Source: Chamaea fasciata (Eukaryota; Chordata; Aves; Passeriformes; Sylviidae). Taken from it: 64,000 nt of DNA. Positions 13,325 to 25,800 of the stretch are shown one piece after another. A program made the translations under genes and the position numbers. Below the pieces are notes generated by a model. The model saw only the letters and a list, made by a program, of their open reading frames with translations. It had not been told where the DNA came from and ran no database searches. Positions within the stretch are counted from its first letter, which is position 1; each line of letters starts with the position of its first letter. Location: contig JARCOQ010000066.1 of NCBI GenBank assembly GCA_029207755.1, positions 248,001-312,000 of the forward strand. The letters run 5' to 3'.

Positions 13325-16300
13325 TTGGGATCCACGGCTCTGGTGTCCGTCTGGATGCGTGGCTGTGCTGTCCATTCAAACCAGGCTCCATCCACAGAGG
13401 GATGCATGGCTCTGGTGTCTATTCACAGCAGCGTCCGTCTAGATTGGGATCCGTGGCTCTTATGTCCATCCAAACCAGTATCCATCCACAGTGGCAGCCA
13501 TTGCTCTGGTGTCCATCCACACCTGTGTCCAGCTGGAATCCATGGCTCTGGCGTCCGTCAAGACCAGTGTCCATTCATAGGGGAGCCATGGTCTGGTGCC
13601 CATCCAGACCACTGGCCATCCAGAGTGGGATCCATGCCTTGGGGTCTGGCAAGAGTCAATACAAGGTGGGAGGAATGGCTCTGGTCACCATCTAGACCAC
13701 TGTCCTTCAGCACCAGTGTCCATCTCGAGTCGAATCCATGCCTCTGGTTGCTATCTCCACAAGTGTCCATCAAGGGTGGAATCCATGGCCCTTGTATCCA
13801 TCCAGACCAGGCTCCAATTTGGATCCATGGCTCGGGTGTCCATCCAGACCAGCATCCATCCAGAGACGGATCCATGGTTCTGGAGTCTATCCAGACTGGG
13901 ATCCATCCAAAGTGGGATCCATGGCTCTGGTGTCCATCTGGAGCAGTATCCATCTAGAGTCCAATCCAAGACTCTGCTCTCCATCCAGAACAGGGTCCAG
14001 CTGGGATCCAAGGCTCTGATGTCTATCCATACCAGTGTCCATCCACAGTGGGATCCATGGCCCTGGTGTCCATCGAGACCACTGTCCAGTTGGGATCCAC
14101 GGCTCTGGTGTCCATCTGGATGCGTGGCTGTGCTGTCATTTCAAACCAGGCTCCATCCACAGAGGGATGCATGGCTCTTGTGTCCATCACGAGTAGTGTG
14201 CATTCAGAGTGGGATCCATGGCTCTGGTGTCCTTCCAGACCAGTGGCAAGCTGGGATCCATAGCTCTTTTGTCTATTCAGGCAAGCGTCCATCCAGAGTG
14301 GGAGCCAGGGTTCTGCTGTCTATCCAGACCAGTGTCCATCCAGAGCGGACACCATTACTCTGGTGTGCATCTCTACCTGCGTCCATCCACAGTGGCATCC
14401 ATTGCTCTGGTGTCCATCCTGACCACTGTCAATCCACTGTGGGATCCATGGCTCTGGGGTCTATTCACAGCAGCGTCCATCCAGATTGGGATCCGTGGCT
14501 CTTATGTCCATCCAAACCAGTGTCCATCCACAGTGGCATCCATGGCTCTGGTGTCCATCCACACCAGTGTCCAGCTGGAATCCATGGCTCTGGCGTCCAT
14601 CTAGACCAGTGTCCTTTCATAGGGGATCCATGGCCTGGGGCCCATCCAGACCACTGGCCATCCAGAGTGGGATCCATGCCTCGGTGTCCGGCAAGACCAC
14701 TATCAATACAAGGTGGGAGCAATGGCTCTGGTGACCATCTGGACCAGTGTCCATCTGGACCAGTCTCCATCTGGATTCGGATCCATGACTCTGGTTGCTA
14801 CCTGGAGCAGTATCCATCCAGAGTGGAATCCATGGCCCTTGCATCCATCCAGAACAGGCTCCAATTTGGATCTATAGCTCTGGTGTCCATCCAGAGCTGT
14901 GCCAATCCACGAAAGGATCCATGGCTCTGGAGTCTCTCCAGAGCAAGATCCATCCAAAGTGGGATCCATGGCTTTGGTGTCCATCTGGAGCAGTATCCAT
15001 CTAGAGTCCAATTCAAGACTCTGCTCTCCATCCAGAACACAGTCAAGCTGGGATCCAAGGCTCTGATGTCTATCCATACCAGTGTCCATCCACAGTGGGA
15101 TCCATGACACTGGTGTCCGTCCAGACAACTATCCAGGTGGGATCCGCGGCTCTGGTGTCCATCTGGATGCGTGGCTGTGCTGTCCATTCAAACCAGGCTC
15201 CATCCACAGAGGGATGCATGGCTCTTGTGTCCATCACGAGTAGTGTGCATTCAGAGTGGGATCCATGGCTCTGGTGTCCATCCAGACCAGTGTCAAGCTG
15301 GGATCCATTGCTCTTTTGTCTATTCAGGCAAGCGTCCATCCAGAGTGGAAGCCAGGGTTCTGCTGTCTATCCTGACCAGTGTCCATCCAGAGCAGACACC
15401 ATTACTCTGGTGTGCATCTCTACCTGTGTCCATCCACTGTGGCATCCATTGCTCTGGTGTCCATCCACACCAGTGTCCAGCTGGAATCCATGGCTCTGGG
15501 CTCCATCTAGACCAGTGTCCTTTCATAGGAGATCCATGGTCTGTGGCCCATCCAGACCACTGGCCATCCAGAGTGGGATCCATGCCTCGGGTTCTGGCAA
15601 GACACAATACAAAGTGGGAGGAATGGCTCTGGTCACCATCTGGACCAGTGTCCATCAGGACCAATCTCAGTCTGGATTCGGATCCATGACACTGGTTGCT
15701 ATCTGGAGCAGTATCCATCCACAGTGGAATCCATGGCCCTTGTATCCATCCAGACCAGGCTCCAATTTGGATCTATGGCTCTGGTGTCCATCCAGAACAG
15801 TGTCCTTCCAGAGACGGATCCATGGCTCTGGAGTCCATCCAGACCAGGATCCACCCACAGTGGGATCCATGGCTCTGGTGTCCATCTGGAGCAGAATCCA
15901 TCCAGAGTCGAATCCAAGACTCTGCTGTCCATCCAGAACAGGGTCCAGCTGGGATACAAGGCTCTGATGTCTCTCCATACTAGTGTCCATCCACAGTGGG
16001 ATCCATGGCACTGGTGTCCATCCAGACCACTATCGAGGTGGGATCCACGGCTCTGGTGTCCATCTGGATGCGTGGCTGTGCTGTCCATTCATACCAGGCT
16101 CCATCCACAGAGGGATGCATGGCTCTTGTGTCCATCACTAGTAGTGTTCATTCAGAGTGGGATCCATGGCTCTGGTGTCCATCCAGACCACTGTGCAGTT
16201 GGGATCCACGGCTCTGGTGTCCATCTGGATGCATGGCTGTGCTGTCCATTCAAACCAGGCTCCATCCACAGAGAAATGCATGGCTCTTGTGTCCATCACG

Positions 16301-17215
16301 AGTAGTGTGCTTTCAGAGTGGGAGCCATGGTCTGGTGCCCATCCAGACCACTGGCCATCCAGAGTGGGATCCATGCCTCGGTGTCTGGCAAGAGTCAATA
16401 CAAAGTGGGAGGAATGGCTCTGGTCACCATCTAGACCACTGTCCTTCAGAACCAGTGTCCATCTTGAGTCGGATCCATGCCTCTGGTTGCTATCTCCACC
16501 AGTGTCCATCAAGAGTGGAATCCATGGCCCTTGTATCCATCCAGACCAGGCTCCAATTTGGATCCATGGCTCTGGTGTCCATCCAGAACAGTGTCCATCC
16601 AGAGACGGATACATGGCTCTGGAGTCCATCCAGACCAGTATCCACCCACAGCGGGATCCATGGCTCTGGTGTCCATCTGGAGCAGTATCCATCCAGAGTC
16701 CAATCCAAGACTCTGCTCTCCATCCAGAACACAGTCAAGCTGGGATCCAAGGCGCTGATGTCTATCCTTATTAGGGTCCGTCCACAGTGGGATCCATGGC
16801 ACTGGTGTCCATCCAGGCCACTGTCCAGGTGCGATCCACGGCTCTGGTGTCCATCTGGATCCGTGGCCGTGCTGTCCATTCAAACCAGGTTCCATCCACA
16901 GAGGGATGCATGGCTCTTGTGTCCATCACGCGTAGTGTGCATTCAGAGTGGGATCTATGGCTCTGGTGTCCATCCAGACCAGTGTCAAGCTGGGATCCAT
17001 AGCTCTTTTGTCTATTCAGGAAAGCGTCCATCCAGAGTGGAAGCCAGGGTTCTGCTGTCTATCCAGACCAGTGTCCATCCAGAGCGGACACCATTACTCT
17101 GGTGTGCATCTCTACCTGTGTCCATCCACAGTGGCATCCATTGCTCTGGTGTCCATCCTGACCACTGTCAATCCACTGTGGGATCCATGGCTCTGGTGTC
17201 TATTCACAGCAGCGT
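13325..17215. repeat. 6,535-bp satellite block, partial copy 2
   Basis: This pairs with 6,790-10,680 at an offset of 6,535 bp. Where I compared them the two are nearly identical, and translated stretches of about 500 residues differ at only a few positions. The match decays from about 17,215, where TCCATTCCGATTGG replaces TCCATCCAGATTGG and further differences follow. Only about 3.9 kb of the block was retained or remains recognisable. Marker spacings of 1,047, 901, 791 and 1,047 repeat those of copy 1. Confidence 0.88.
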
Positions 17216-20200
17216 CCATTCCGATTGGGATCCGTGGCTCTTATGTCCATCCAAACAAGTGTCCATCCACCGTGGCATCCATCGCTCTGGTGTCCATCCA
17301 CACCAGTGTCCAGCTGGAATCCATGGCTCTGGCGTCCGTCTTGACCAGTGTCCATTTATTGGGGATCCATGGTCTGGTGCCCATCCAGACCACTGGCCAT
17401 CCAGAGTGGGATGCATGCCTCGGTGTCGGGCAAGACCACTATCAATATAAGGTGGGAGGAATGGCTCTAGTGACCATCTGGACCAGTGTCCATCTGGACC
17501 AGTCTCCATCTGGATTCGGATCCATGACTCTGGTTGCTATCTGGAGCAGTATCCACCAAGAGTGGAATCCATGGCCCTTGTATCCATCCAGACCAGGCTC
17601 CAATTTGGATCTATGACTCTGGTGTCCATCCAGAACAGTGTCCATCCAGAGACGGATCCATGGCTCTGGAGTCCATCCAGACCAGGATCCACCCCCAGTG
17701 GGATCCATGGCTCTGGTGTCCATCTGGAGCATAATCCATCCAGAGTCCAATCCAAGACTCTGCTGTCCATCCAGAACAGGGTCCAGCTGGGATACCAGGC
17801 TCTGATGTCTCTCCATACCAGTGTCCATCCACAGTGGTATCGATGGCACTGGTGTCCATCCAGACCACTATCGAGGTGGGATCCACGGCTCTGGTGTCCA
17901 TCTGGATGCGTGGCTGTGCTGTCCATTCAAACCAGGCTCCATCCACAGAGGGATGCATGGCTCTTGTGTCCATCACGAGTAGTGTGCATTCAGAGTGGGA
18001 TCCATGGCTCTGGTGTCCATCCAGACCAGTGTCAAGCTGGGATCCATAGCTCTTTTGTCTACTCAGACAAGCGTCCATCCAGAGTGGAAGCCAGGGTTCT
18101 GCTGTCTATCCTGACCAGTGTCCATCCAGAGCGGACATCATTACTCTGGTGTGCATCTCTACCTGTGTCCATCCACAGTGGCATCCATTGCTCTGGTGTC
18201 CATCCACACCAGTGTCCAGCTGGAATCCATGGCTCAGGGCTCCATCTAGACCAGTGTCCTTTCATAGGAGATCCATGGTCTGTGGCCCATCCAGACCACT
18301 GGCCATCCAGAGTGGGATCCATGCCTCGGGTTCTGGAGAGACTCAATACAAAGTGGGAGGAATGGCTCTGGTCACTATCTGGACCAGGGTCCATCAGGAC
18401 CAATCTCAATCTGGATTCGGATCCATGACACTGGTTGCTATCTGGAGCAGTATCCATCCACAGTGGAATCCATGGCCCTTGTATCCATCCAGACCAGGCT
18501 GCAATTTTGGATCCATGGCTCTGGTGTCCATCCAGACCACTGTCCAGTAGGGAACCACGGCTCTGGTGTCCGTCTGTATGCGTGGCTGTGCTGTCCATTC
18601 AAACCAGGCTCCATCCACAGAGGGATGCATGGCTCTTGTGTCCATCACGAGTAGTGTGCATTCAGAGTGGGATCCATGGCGCAGGTGTCCATCTGGAGCA
18701 GTATCCATCCAGAGTCCAATCCAAGACTCTGCTGTCCATCCAGAACAGGGTCCAGCTTGGATCCAAGACTCTGATGTATATCCATACCTGTGCCCATCCA
18801 CAGTGGCATCCATTGCTCTAGTGTCCATCCTGACCACTCTCCATCCACTGTGGGATCCATGGCTCTGCTATCTGGAGCAGTATCCATCCAGAGTGGAATC
18901 CATGGCCCTTGTATCCATCCAGACCAGGCTCCAATTTGGATCAATGGCTCTGGTGTCCATCCAGAACTGTGTCCATCCAGGGACGGATCCATGGCTCTGG
19001 AGTCCATCCAGACCAGTATCCACCCACAGTGGGATCCATGGCTCTGGTGTCCATCTGGAGCAGAATCCATCCAGAGTCCATTCCAAGACTCTGCTGTCCA
19101 TCTGGAGCAGTATCCATCCAGAGTCCAATCCAAGACTCCGCTCTCCATCCAGAACACAGTCAAGCCGTGATCCAAGGCTCTGATGTCTATCCATACCAGC
19201 GTGCATCCACAGTGGGATCCATGGCACTGGTGTCCATCCAGACCACTGTGCAGTTGGGATCCACGGCTCTGGTGTCCATCTGGATGCATGGCTGTGCTGT
19301 CCATTCAAACCAGGCTCCATCCACAGAGAAATGCATGGCTCTTGTGTCCATCACGAGTAGTGTGCATTCAGAGTGGGAGCCATGGTCTGGTGCCCATCCA
19401 GACCACTGGCCATCCAGAGTGGGATCCATGCCTCGGTGTCTGGCAAGAGTCAATACAAAGTGGGAGGAATGGCTCTGGTCACCATCTAGACCACTGTCCT
19501 TAAGGACCAGTGTCCATCTTGAGTCGGATCCATGCCTCTGGTTGCTACCTCCACCAGTGTCCATCAAGAGTGGAACCATGGCCCTTGTATCCATCCAGAC
19601 CAGGCTCCAATTTGGATCCATGGCTCTGGTGTCCATCCAGAACAGTGTCCATCCAGAGACGGATACATGGCTCTGGAGTCCATCCAGACCAGTATCCACC
19701 CACAGCGGGATCCATGGCTCTGGTGTCCATCTGGAGCAGTATCCATCCAGAGTCCAATCCAAGACTCTGCTCTCCATCCAGAAAACAGTCAAGCTGGGAT
19801 CCAAGGCGCTGATGTCTATCCTTATTAGGGTCCGTCCACAATGGGATCCATGGCACTGGTGTCCATCCAGGCCACTGTCCAGGTGCGATCCACGGCTCTG
19901 GTGTCCATCTGGATCCATGGCTGTGCTGTCCATTCAAACCAGGTTCCATCCACAGAGGGATGCATGGCTCTTGTGTCCATCACGAGTAGTGTGCATTCAG
20001 AGTGGGATCTATGGCTCTGGTGTCCATCCAGACCAGTGTCAAGCTGGAATCCATAGCTCTTTTGTCTATTCAGGCAAGCGTCCATCCAGAGTGGAAGCCA
20101 GGGTTCTGCTGTCTATCCTGACCAGTGTCCATCCAGAGCGGACACCATTACTCTTGTGTGCATCTCTACCTGTGTCCATCCACAGTGGCATCCATTGCTC

Positions 20201-22801
20201 TGGTGTCCATCCACACCAGTGTCCAGCTGGAATCCATGGCTCTGGGCTCCATCTAGACCACTGTCCATTCATAGGAGATCCATGGTCTGCGGCCCATCCA
20301 GACCACTGGCCATCCAGAGTGGGATCCATGCCTCGGGTTCTGGCAAGACTCAATACAAAGTGGGAGGAATGGCTCTGGTCACCATCTGGACCAGTGTCCA
20401 TCAGGACCAATCTCAGTCTGGATTCGGATCCATGACACTGGTTGCTATCTGGAGCAGTATCCATCCACAGTGGAATCCATGGCCGTTGTATCCATCCAGA
20501 CCAGGCTCCAATTTTGGATCTATGGCTCTGGTGTCCATCCAGAACAGTGTCCATCCAGAGATGATTCCATGGCTCTGGAGTCCATCCAGAGCAGTATCCA
20601 CCCACAGCGGGATCCATGGCTCTGGTGTCCATCTGGAGCAGTATCCATCCAGAGTCCAATCCAAGACTCTGCTCTCCATCCCGAACACAGTCAAGGTGGG
20701 ATCCAAGGCGCTGATGTCTATCCTTATTAGGGGCAATCCACAGTGGGATCCATGGCACTGGTATCCATCCAGACCACTGTCCATGTGGGATCCATGGCTC
20801 TGGTGTCCATCTGGATGCGTGGCTGTGCTGTCCATTCAAACCAGGCTGCATCCACAGAGGGATGCATGGCTCTTGTGTCCATCATGAGTAGTGTACATTC
20901 TTTGTGGGATCCATGGCTCTGGTGTCCATCAAGACCAGTGTCAAGCTGGGATCCATAGCTCTTTTGTCTATTCAGGCAAGCGTCCATCCAGACTGGAAGC
21001 CAGAGTTCTGCTGTCTATCCTGACCAGTGTCCATCCAGAGCGGACACCATTACTCTGGTGTGCATCTCTACCTGTGTCCATCCACAGTGGCATCCATTGC
21101 TCTGGAGTCCATCCTGACCACTGTCAATCCACTGTGGGATCCATGGTTCTGGTGTCCATCCACACCTGTGTCCAGGTGGAATCCATGGCTCTTATGTCCA
21201 TCTAGACAAGTGTCCATTCATAGGGGACCAATGGTCTGGTGCCCATCCAGACCACTGGCCATCCAGAGTAGGATCCATGCCTTGGTGTCTGGCAAGAGTC
21301 AATACAAGGTGGGAGGAATGGCTCTGGTCACCATATAGACCAGTGTCCTTCAGGACCAGTGTCCATCTAGATTCGGATCCATGCCTCTGGTTGCTATCTC
21401 CACCAGTGTCCATCAAGAGAGGAATCCATGGCCCTTGTATCCATCCAGAGCAGGCTCCAATTTGGATTCATTGCTCTGGTGTCCATCCAGAACAGTGTCC
21501 ATCCTGAGACGGATCCATGGCTCTGGAGTCTATCCAGAACAGAGTAAAACTGGGATCCAAGGTTCTGAGGTCAATCCATACCAGTGTCCATCCACAGTGG
21601 GATCCATGGCACTGGTGTCCATCCAGACCAGTATCCAGTTGGGATCCACAGCTCTGCTGTCCATCTGGACAAGTATCCATCTGGATACGTGGCTGTGCTG
21701 TCCATTCATACCATGCTCCATCTACAGACGCATGCATGATTCTTGTGTCCATCGAGAAGAGGGTGCATCCAGAGTGGGATCCATGGCACTGGCGTCCATC
21801 CAGAGCATTATCCATCTGGACAAGTGTCCAGTTTGCATCCATGGCTATGCAGTCCATCTGTACCAGGGTCCATCCACAGTGGGATCCATGGCCTTTCTGT
21901 CCATCCAGACCAGTGTACAGTTGGGATCCACGGCTCTGGTGTCCATCTGGATGCGTGGCTGTGCTGTCCATTCCTTCCAGGCTCTATCTACTGACGGATG
22001 CAGGACTCTTATGCCCATCAAGAAGAGCGTGCATCCAGTGTGGCATCCATGGCACTGGCGTCCATCCAGACCATTATCCATCTGAACAAGTGTCCTGTTT
22101 GCATAGATGGCTATGCTGTCCATCTGTACCAGGGCCCATCCACAGTGGGATCCATGGCGCTGGTGTCCATGCAGACCAGTGTACACTTGGAATCCACGGC
22201 TCTGCTGTCCATCTGGACAAGTATCCTTCTGGATACGTGGCTGTGCTGTCCATTCATACCAGGCTCCATCTACAGACGTATGCATGACTTTTGTGTCCAT
22301 CGAGAAGAGCGTGCATCTATAGAGGGATCCATGGCTCTGGCATCCATACAGAGCATTATCCATCTGGACCAGTGTCCAGTTGGCATCCATGGCTATGCTG
22401 TCCATCTGTACCAGTGTCCATCCACAGTGGGATCCATGGAACTGGTGTCCATTTAGACCACTGTCCAGTTGGGATCCACGACTATGCTGTCCATCTGGAT
22501 ATGTGGCTGTGCTGTCCATTCAAACCAGGCTCCATCCACAGAGGGATGCATGGCTCTTGTGTCCATCACGAGTAGTGTTCATTAAGAGTGGGATCCATGG
22601 CGCTGCTGTCCATCCAGACCTGTGTCAAGCTGGGATCCATAGCTCTTCTGTCTATTCAGGCAAGCGTCCATCCAGAGTGGAAGCCAGGGTTCTGCTGTCT
22701 ATCCAGACCAGTGTCCATCCAGAGCGGACACCATTACTCTGGTGTGCATCTCTACCTACCTGTGTCCATCCACAGTGGCATCCATTGCTCTGGTGTCCAT
22801 C
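17216..22801. repeat. Mixed satellite stretch between duplicated blocks
   Basis: Monomers continue without a break, but I find no single tandem period for the stretch. HOR markers are at 17,443 (as CAATATAAGG), 18,346, 19,451, 20,351 and 21,300. Pieces resemble earlier blocks, such as 17,534-17,926 with 15,696-16,088 at an offset of about 1,838 bp. Several local junctions look like small deletions, such as near 18,505 and 18,860. From about 21,640 to 22,510 the diverged monomer set with CTGGATACGTGG dominates. The 4-bp duplication CTACCTACCTG near 22,752 is shared with 11,671. Confidence 0.85.
21640..22510. repeat. Cluster of the diverged monomer set
   Basis: Several successive units here follow one pattern: TCCATCTGGACAAGTATCC, CTGGATACGTGGCTGTG, CATTCATACCAGGCTCC, ACAGACGCATGCATGA, then CATCGAGAAGAGCGTGC. 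They are still 42-47-bp monomers of the same satellite, but form a recognisable subset seen otherwise near 13.1 kb and at many places from 23.5 kb to 49.8 kb. A variant CTGGATATGTGG marks the right end near 22,495. Confidence 0.8.
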
Positions 22802-25800
22802 CTGACCACTGTCAATCCACTGTGGGATCCATGCCTCTGGTGTCTATTCACAGCAGCATCCATTCAGATTGGGATCCGTGGCTCTTATGTCCATCCAAAC
22901 CAGTGTCCATCCACAGTGGCATCCATCCCTCTGGTGTCCATCCACACCAGTGTCCAGCTGGAATCCATGGCTCTGGCGTCCATCTAGACCAGTGTCCATT
23001 GATTTGGGATCCATGGTCTGGTGCCCATCCAGACCACTGGCCATCCAGAGTGGGATGCATGCCTCGGAGTCAGGCAAGGCCACTATAAATACAAGGTGCG
23101 AGGAATGGCTCTGGTCACTATCTGGACCAGTGTCCATCTGGACCAGTCTCCATCTGGATTCGGATCCATGACTCTGGTACTATCTGGAGCAGTATCCATC
23201 CAGAGTGGAATCCATGGCTCTTGTATCCATCCAGACCAGGCTCCAATTTCTATCTATGGCTCTGGTGTCCATCCAGAACACTGTCCATCCAGAGACGGAT
23301 CTATGGCTCTGGAGTCCATCCTGACCAGGATCCACCCACAGAGGGATCCATGGCTCTGGTGTCCATCTGGAGCAGTATCCATCCAGAGTCCAATCCAAGA
23401 CTCTGCTGTCCATCCAGAACAGGGTCCAGCTGGGATCCAAGGCTCTGATGTCTATCCATACCAGTGTCCATCCACAGTGGGATACATGGCTCTGGTGTCC
23501 ATGCAGACGGGTGTCCATGCAGACCATTGTCCACTTGGGATCCACGGCTCTGCTGTCCTCTGGACAAGTATCCATCTGGATACGTGGCTGTGCTGTCCAT
23601 TCATCCCAGGCTCCATCTACAGACCCATGCATGACTCCTGTGTCCATCAAGAACAGCGTGCATCCAGAGTGGTATCCATGGTTTTGGCGTCCATCCAGAC
23701 CATTATCCATCTGGACCAGTGTCCAGTTTACATCCATGGCTACGCTGTCCATCTGTACCACGGTCCATTCAGAGTGGGATCCATTGCTCTGGTGCCCATA
23801 CGGACCAGTGTCAAGCTGGGATCCATAGCTCTTTTGTCTATTCAGGCAAGCGTCCATCCAGACTGGAAGCCAGGGTTCTGCTGTCTATCCTGACCAGTGT
23901 CCATCCAGAGCGGACACCATTACTCTGGTGTGCATCTCTACCTGTGTCCATCCACAGTGGCATCCATTGCTCTGGTGTCCATCCTGACCACTGTCAATCC
24001 ACTGTGGGATCCATGGCTCTGGGGTCTATTCACAGCAGCGTCCATCCAGATTGGGATCCGTGGCTCTTATGTCCATCCAAACCAGTGTCCATCCACAGTG
24101 GCATCCATGGCTCTGGTGTCCATCCACACCAGTGTCCAGCTGGAATCCATGGCTCTGGCGTCTACCTAGACCAGTGTCCATTCATAGGGGATCCATGGTC
24201 TGGGGCCCATCCAGACCACTGGCCATCCAAAGTGGGATCCAAGGCTCGGTGTCTGGCCACACCACTATCAATACAAGGTGGGAGGAATGGCTCGGGTGTC
24301 CATCTGGACTAGTGTCCATCTGGAGTCGGATCCATGGCTCTGGTTGCTACCTTCACCAGTGTCCATCAAGAGTGGAATCCATGGCCCTTGTATCCATCCA
24401 GACCAGGCTCCAATTTGGATCCACGGCTCTGGTGTCCATCTGGATGCGTGGCTGTGCTGTCCATTCAAACCAGGCTCCATCCACAGAGGGATGCATGGCT
24501 CTTGTGTCCATCACCAGTAGTGTGTATTCAGAGTGGTATCCATGGCGCTGGTGTCCATCCAGACCAGTGTCAAGCTGGGATCCATAGCTCTTTTGTCTAT
24601 TCAGGCAAGCGTCCATCCAGACTGGAAGCCAGGGTTCTGCTGTCTATCCAGACCAGTGTCCATCCAGAGCGGACACCATTACTCTGGTGTGCATCTCTAC
24701 CTGTGTCCATCCACAGTGGCATCCATTGCTCTGGTGTCCATCCTGACCACTGTCAATCCACTGTGGGATCCATGGCTCTGGGGTCTATTCACAGCAGCGT
24801 CCATCCAGATTGGGATCCGTGGCTCTTATGTCCATCCAAACCAGTGTCCATCCACAGTGGCATCCATTGCTCTGGTGTCGTTCCCAACCAGTGTCCAGGT
24901 GGAATCCATGGCTCTGGCGTCCATCTAGACCAGTGTCCATTCATAGCGGAGCCATGGTCTGGTGCCCATCCAGACCACTGGCCATCCAGAGTGGGATCCA
25001 TGCCTCAGTGTCTGGCAAGAGTCAATACAAGGTGGGAGGAATTGCTCTGGTCACCATCTGGACCAGTGTCCATATAGATCAGTGTCCATCTAGAGTCAGA
25101 TCCATGCCTCTGGTTCCTATCGCCACCAGTGTCCATCCACAGTGGAATCCATGGCCCTTGTATCCATCCAGACCAGGCTCCAATTTGTTTCTATGGCTCT
25201 GGTGTCCATCCAGAACAGTGTCCATCCAGAGACGGATCCATGGCTCTGGAGTCCATCCAGACTAGGATCCACCCACAGTGGGATCCATGGCTCTGGTGTC
25301 CATCTAGAGCAGCATCCATCCAGAGTCCAATCCAAGACTCTGCTGTCCATCCAGAACAGGGTCCAGCTGGGATCCAAGGCTCTGATGTCTATCCATACCA
25401 GTGTCCATCCACAGTGGGATCGATGGCACTGGTGTCCATCCAGACCACTGTCCAGTTGGGATCCACGACTCTGCTGTCCATCTGGATGCGTGGCTGTGCC
25501 ATCCATTCAAACCAGGCTCCATCCACAGAGGGATGCATGGCTCTTGTGTCCATCATGAGTAGTGTACATTCTTTGTGGGATCCATGGCTCTGGTGTCCAT
25601 CCAGACCAGTGTCAAGCTGGGATCCATAGCTCTTTTGTCTATTCAGGCAAGCGTCCATCCAGAGTGGAAGCCATGTTTCTGGTGTCTATCCTGACCAGTG
25701 TCCATCCAGAGCGGACACCATTACTCTGGTGTGCATCTCTACCTGTGTCCATCCACAGTGGAATCCATTGCTCTGGAGTCCATCCTGACCACTGTCAATC

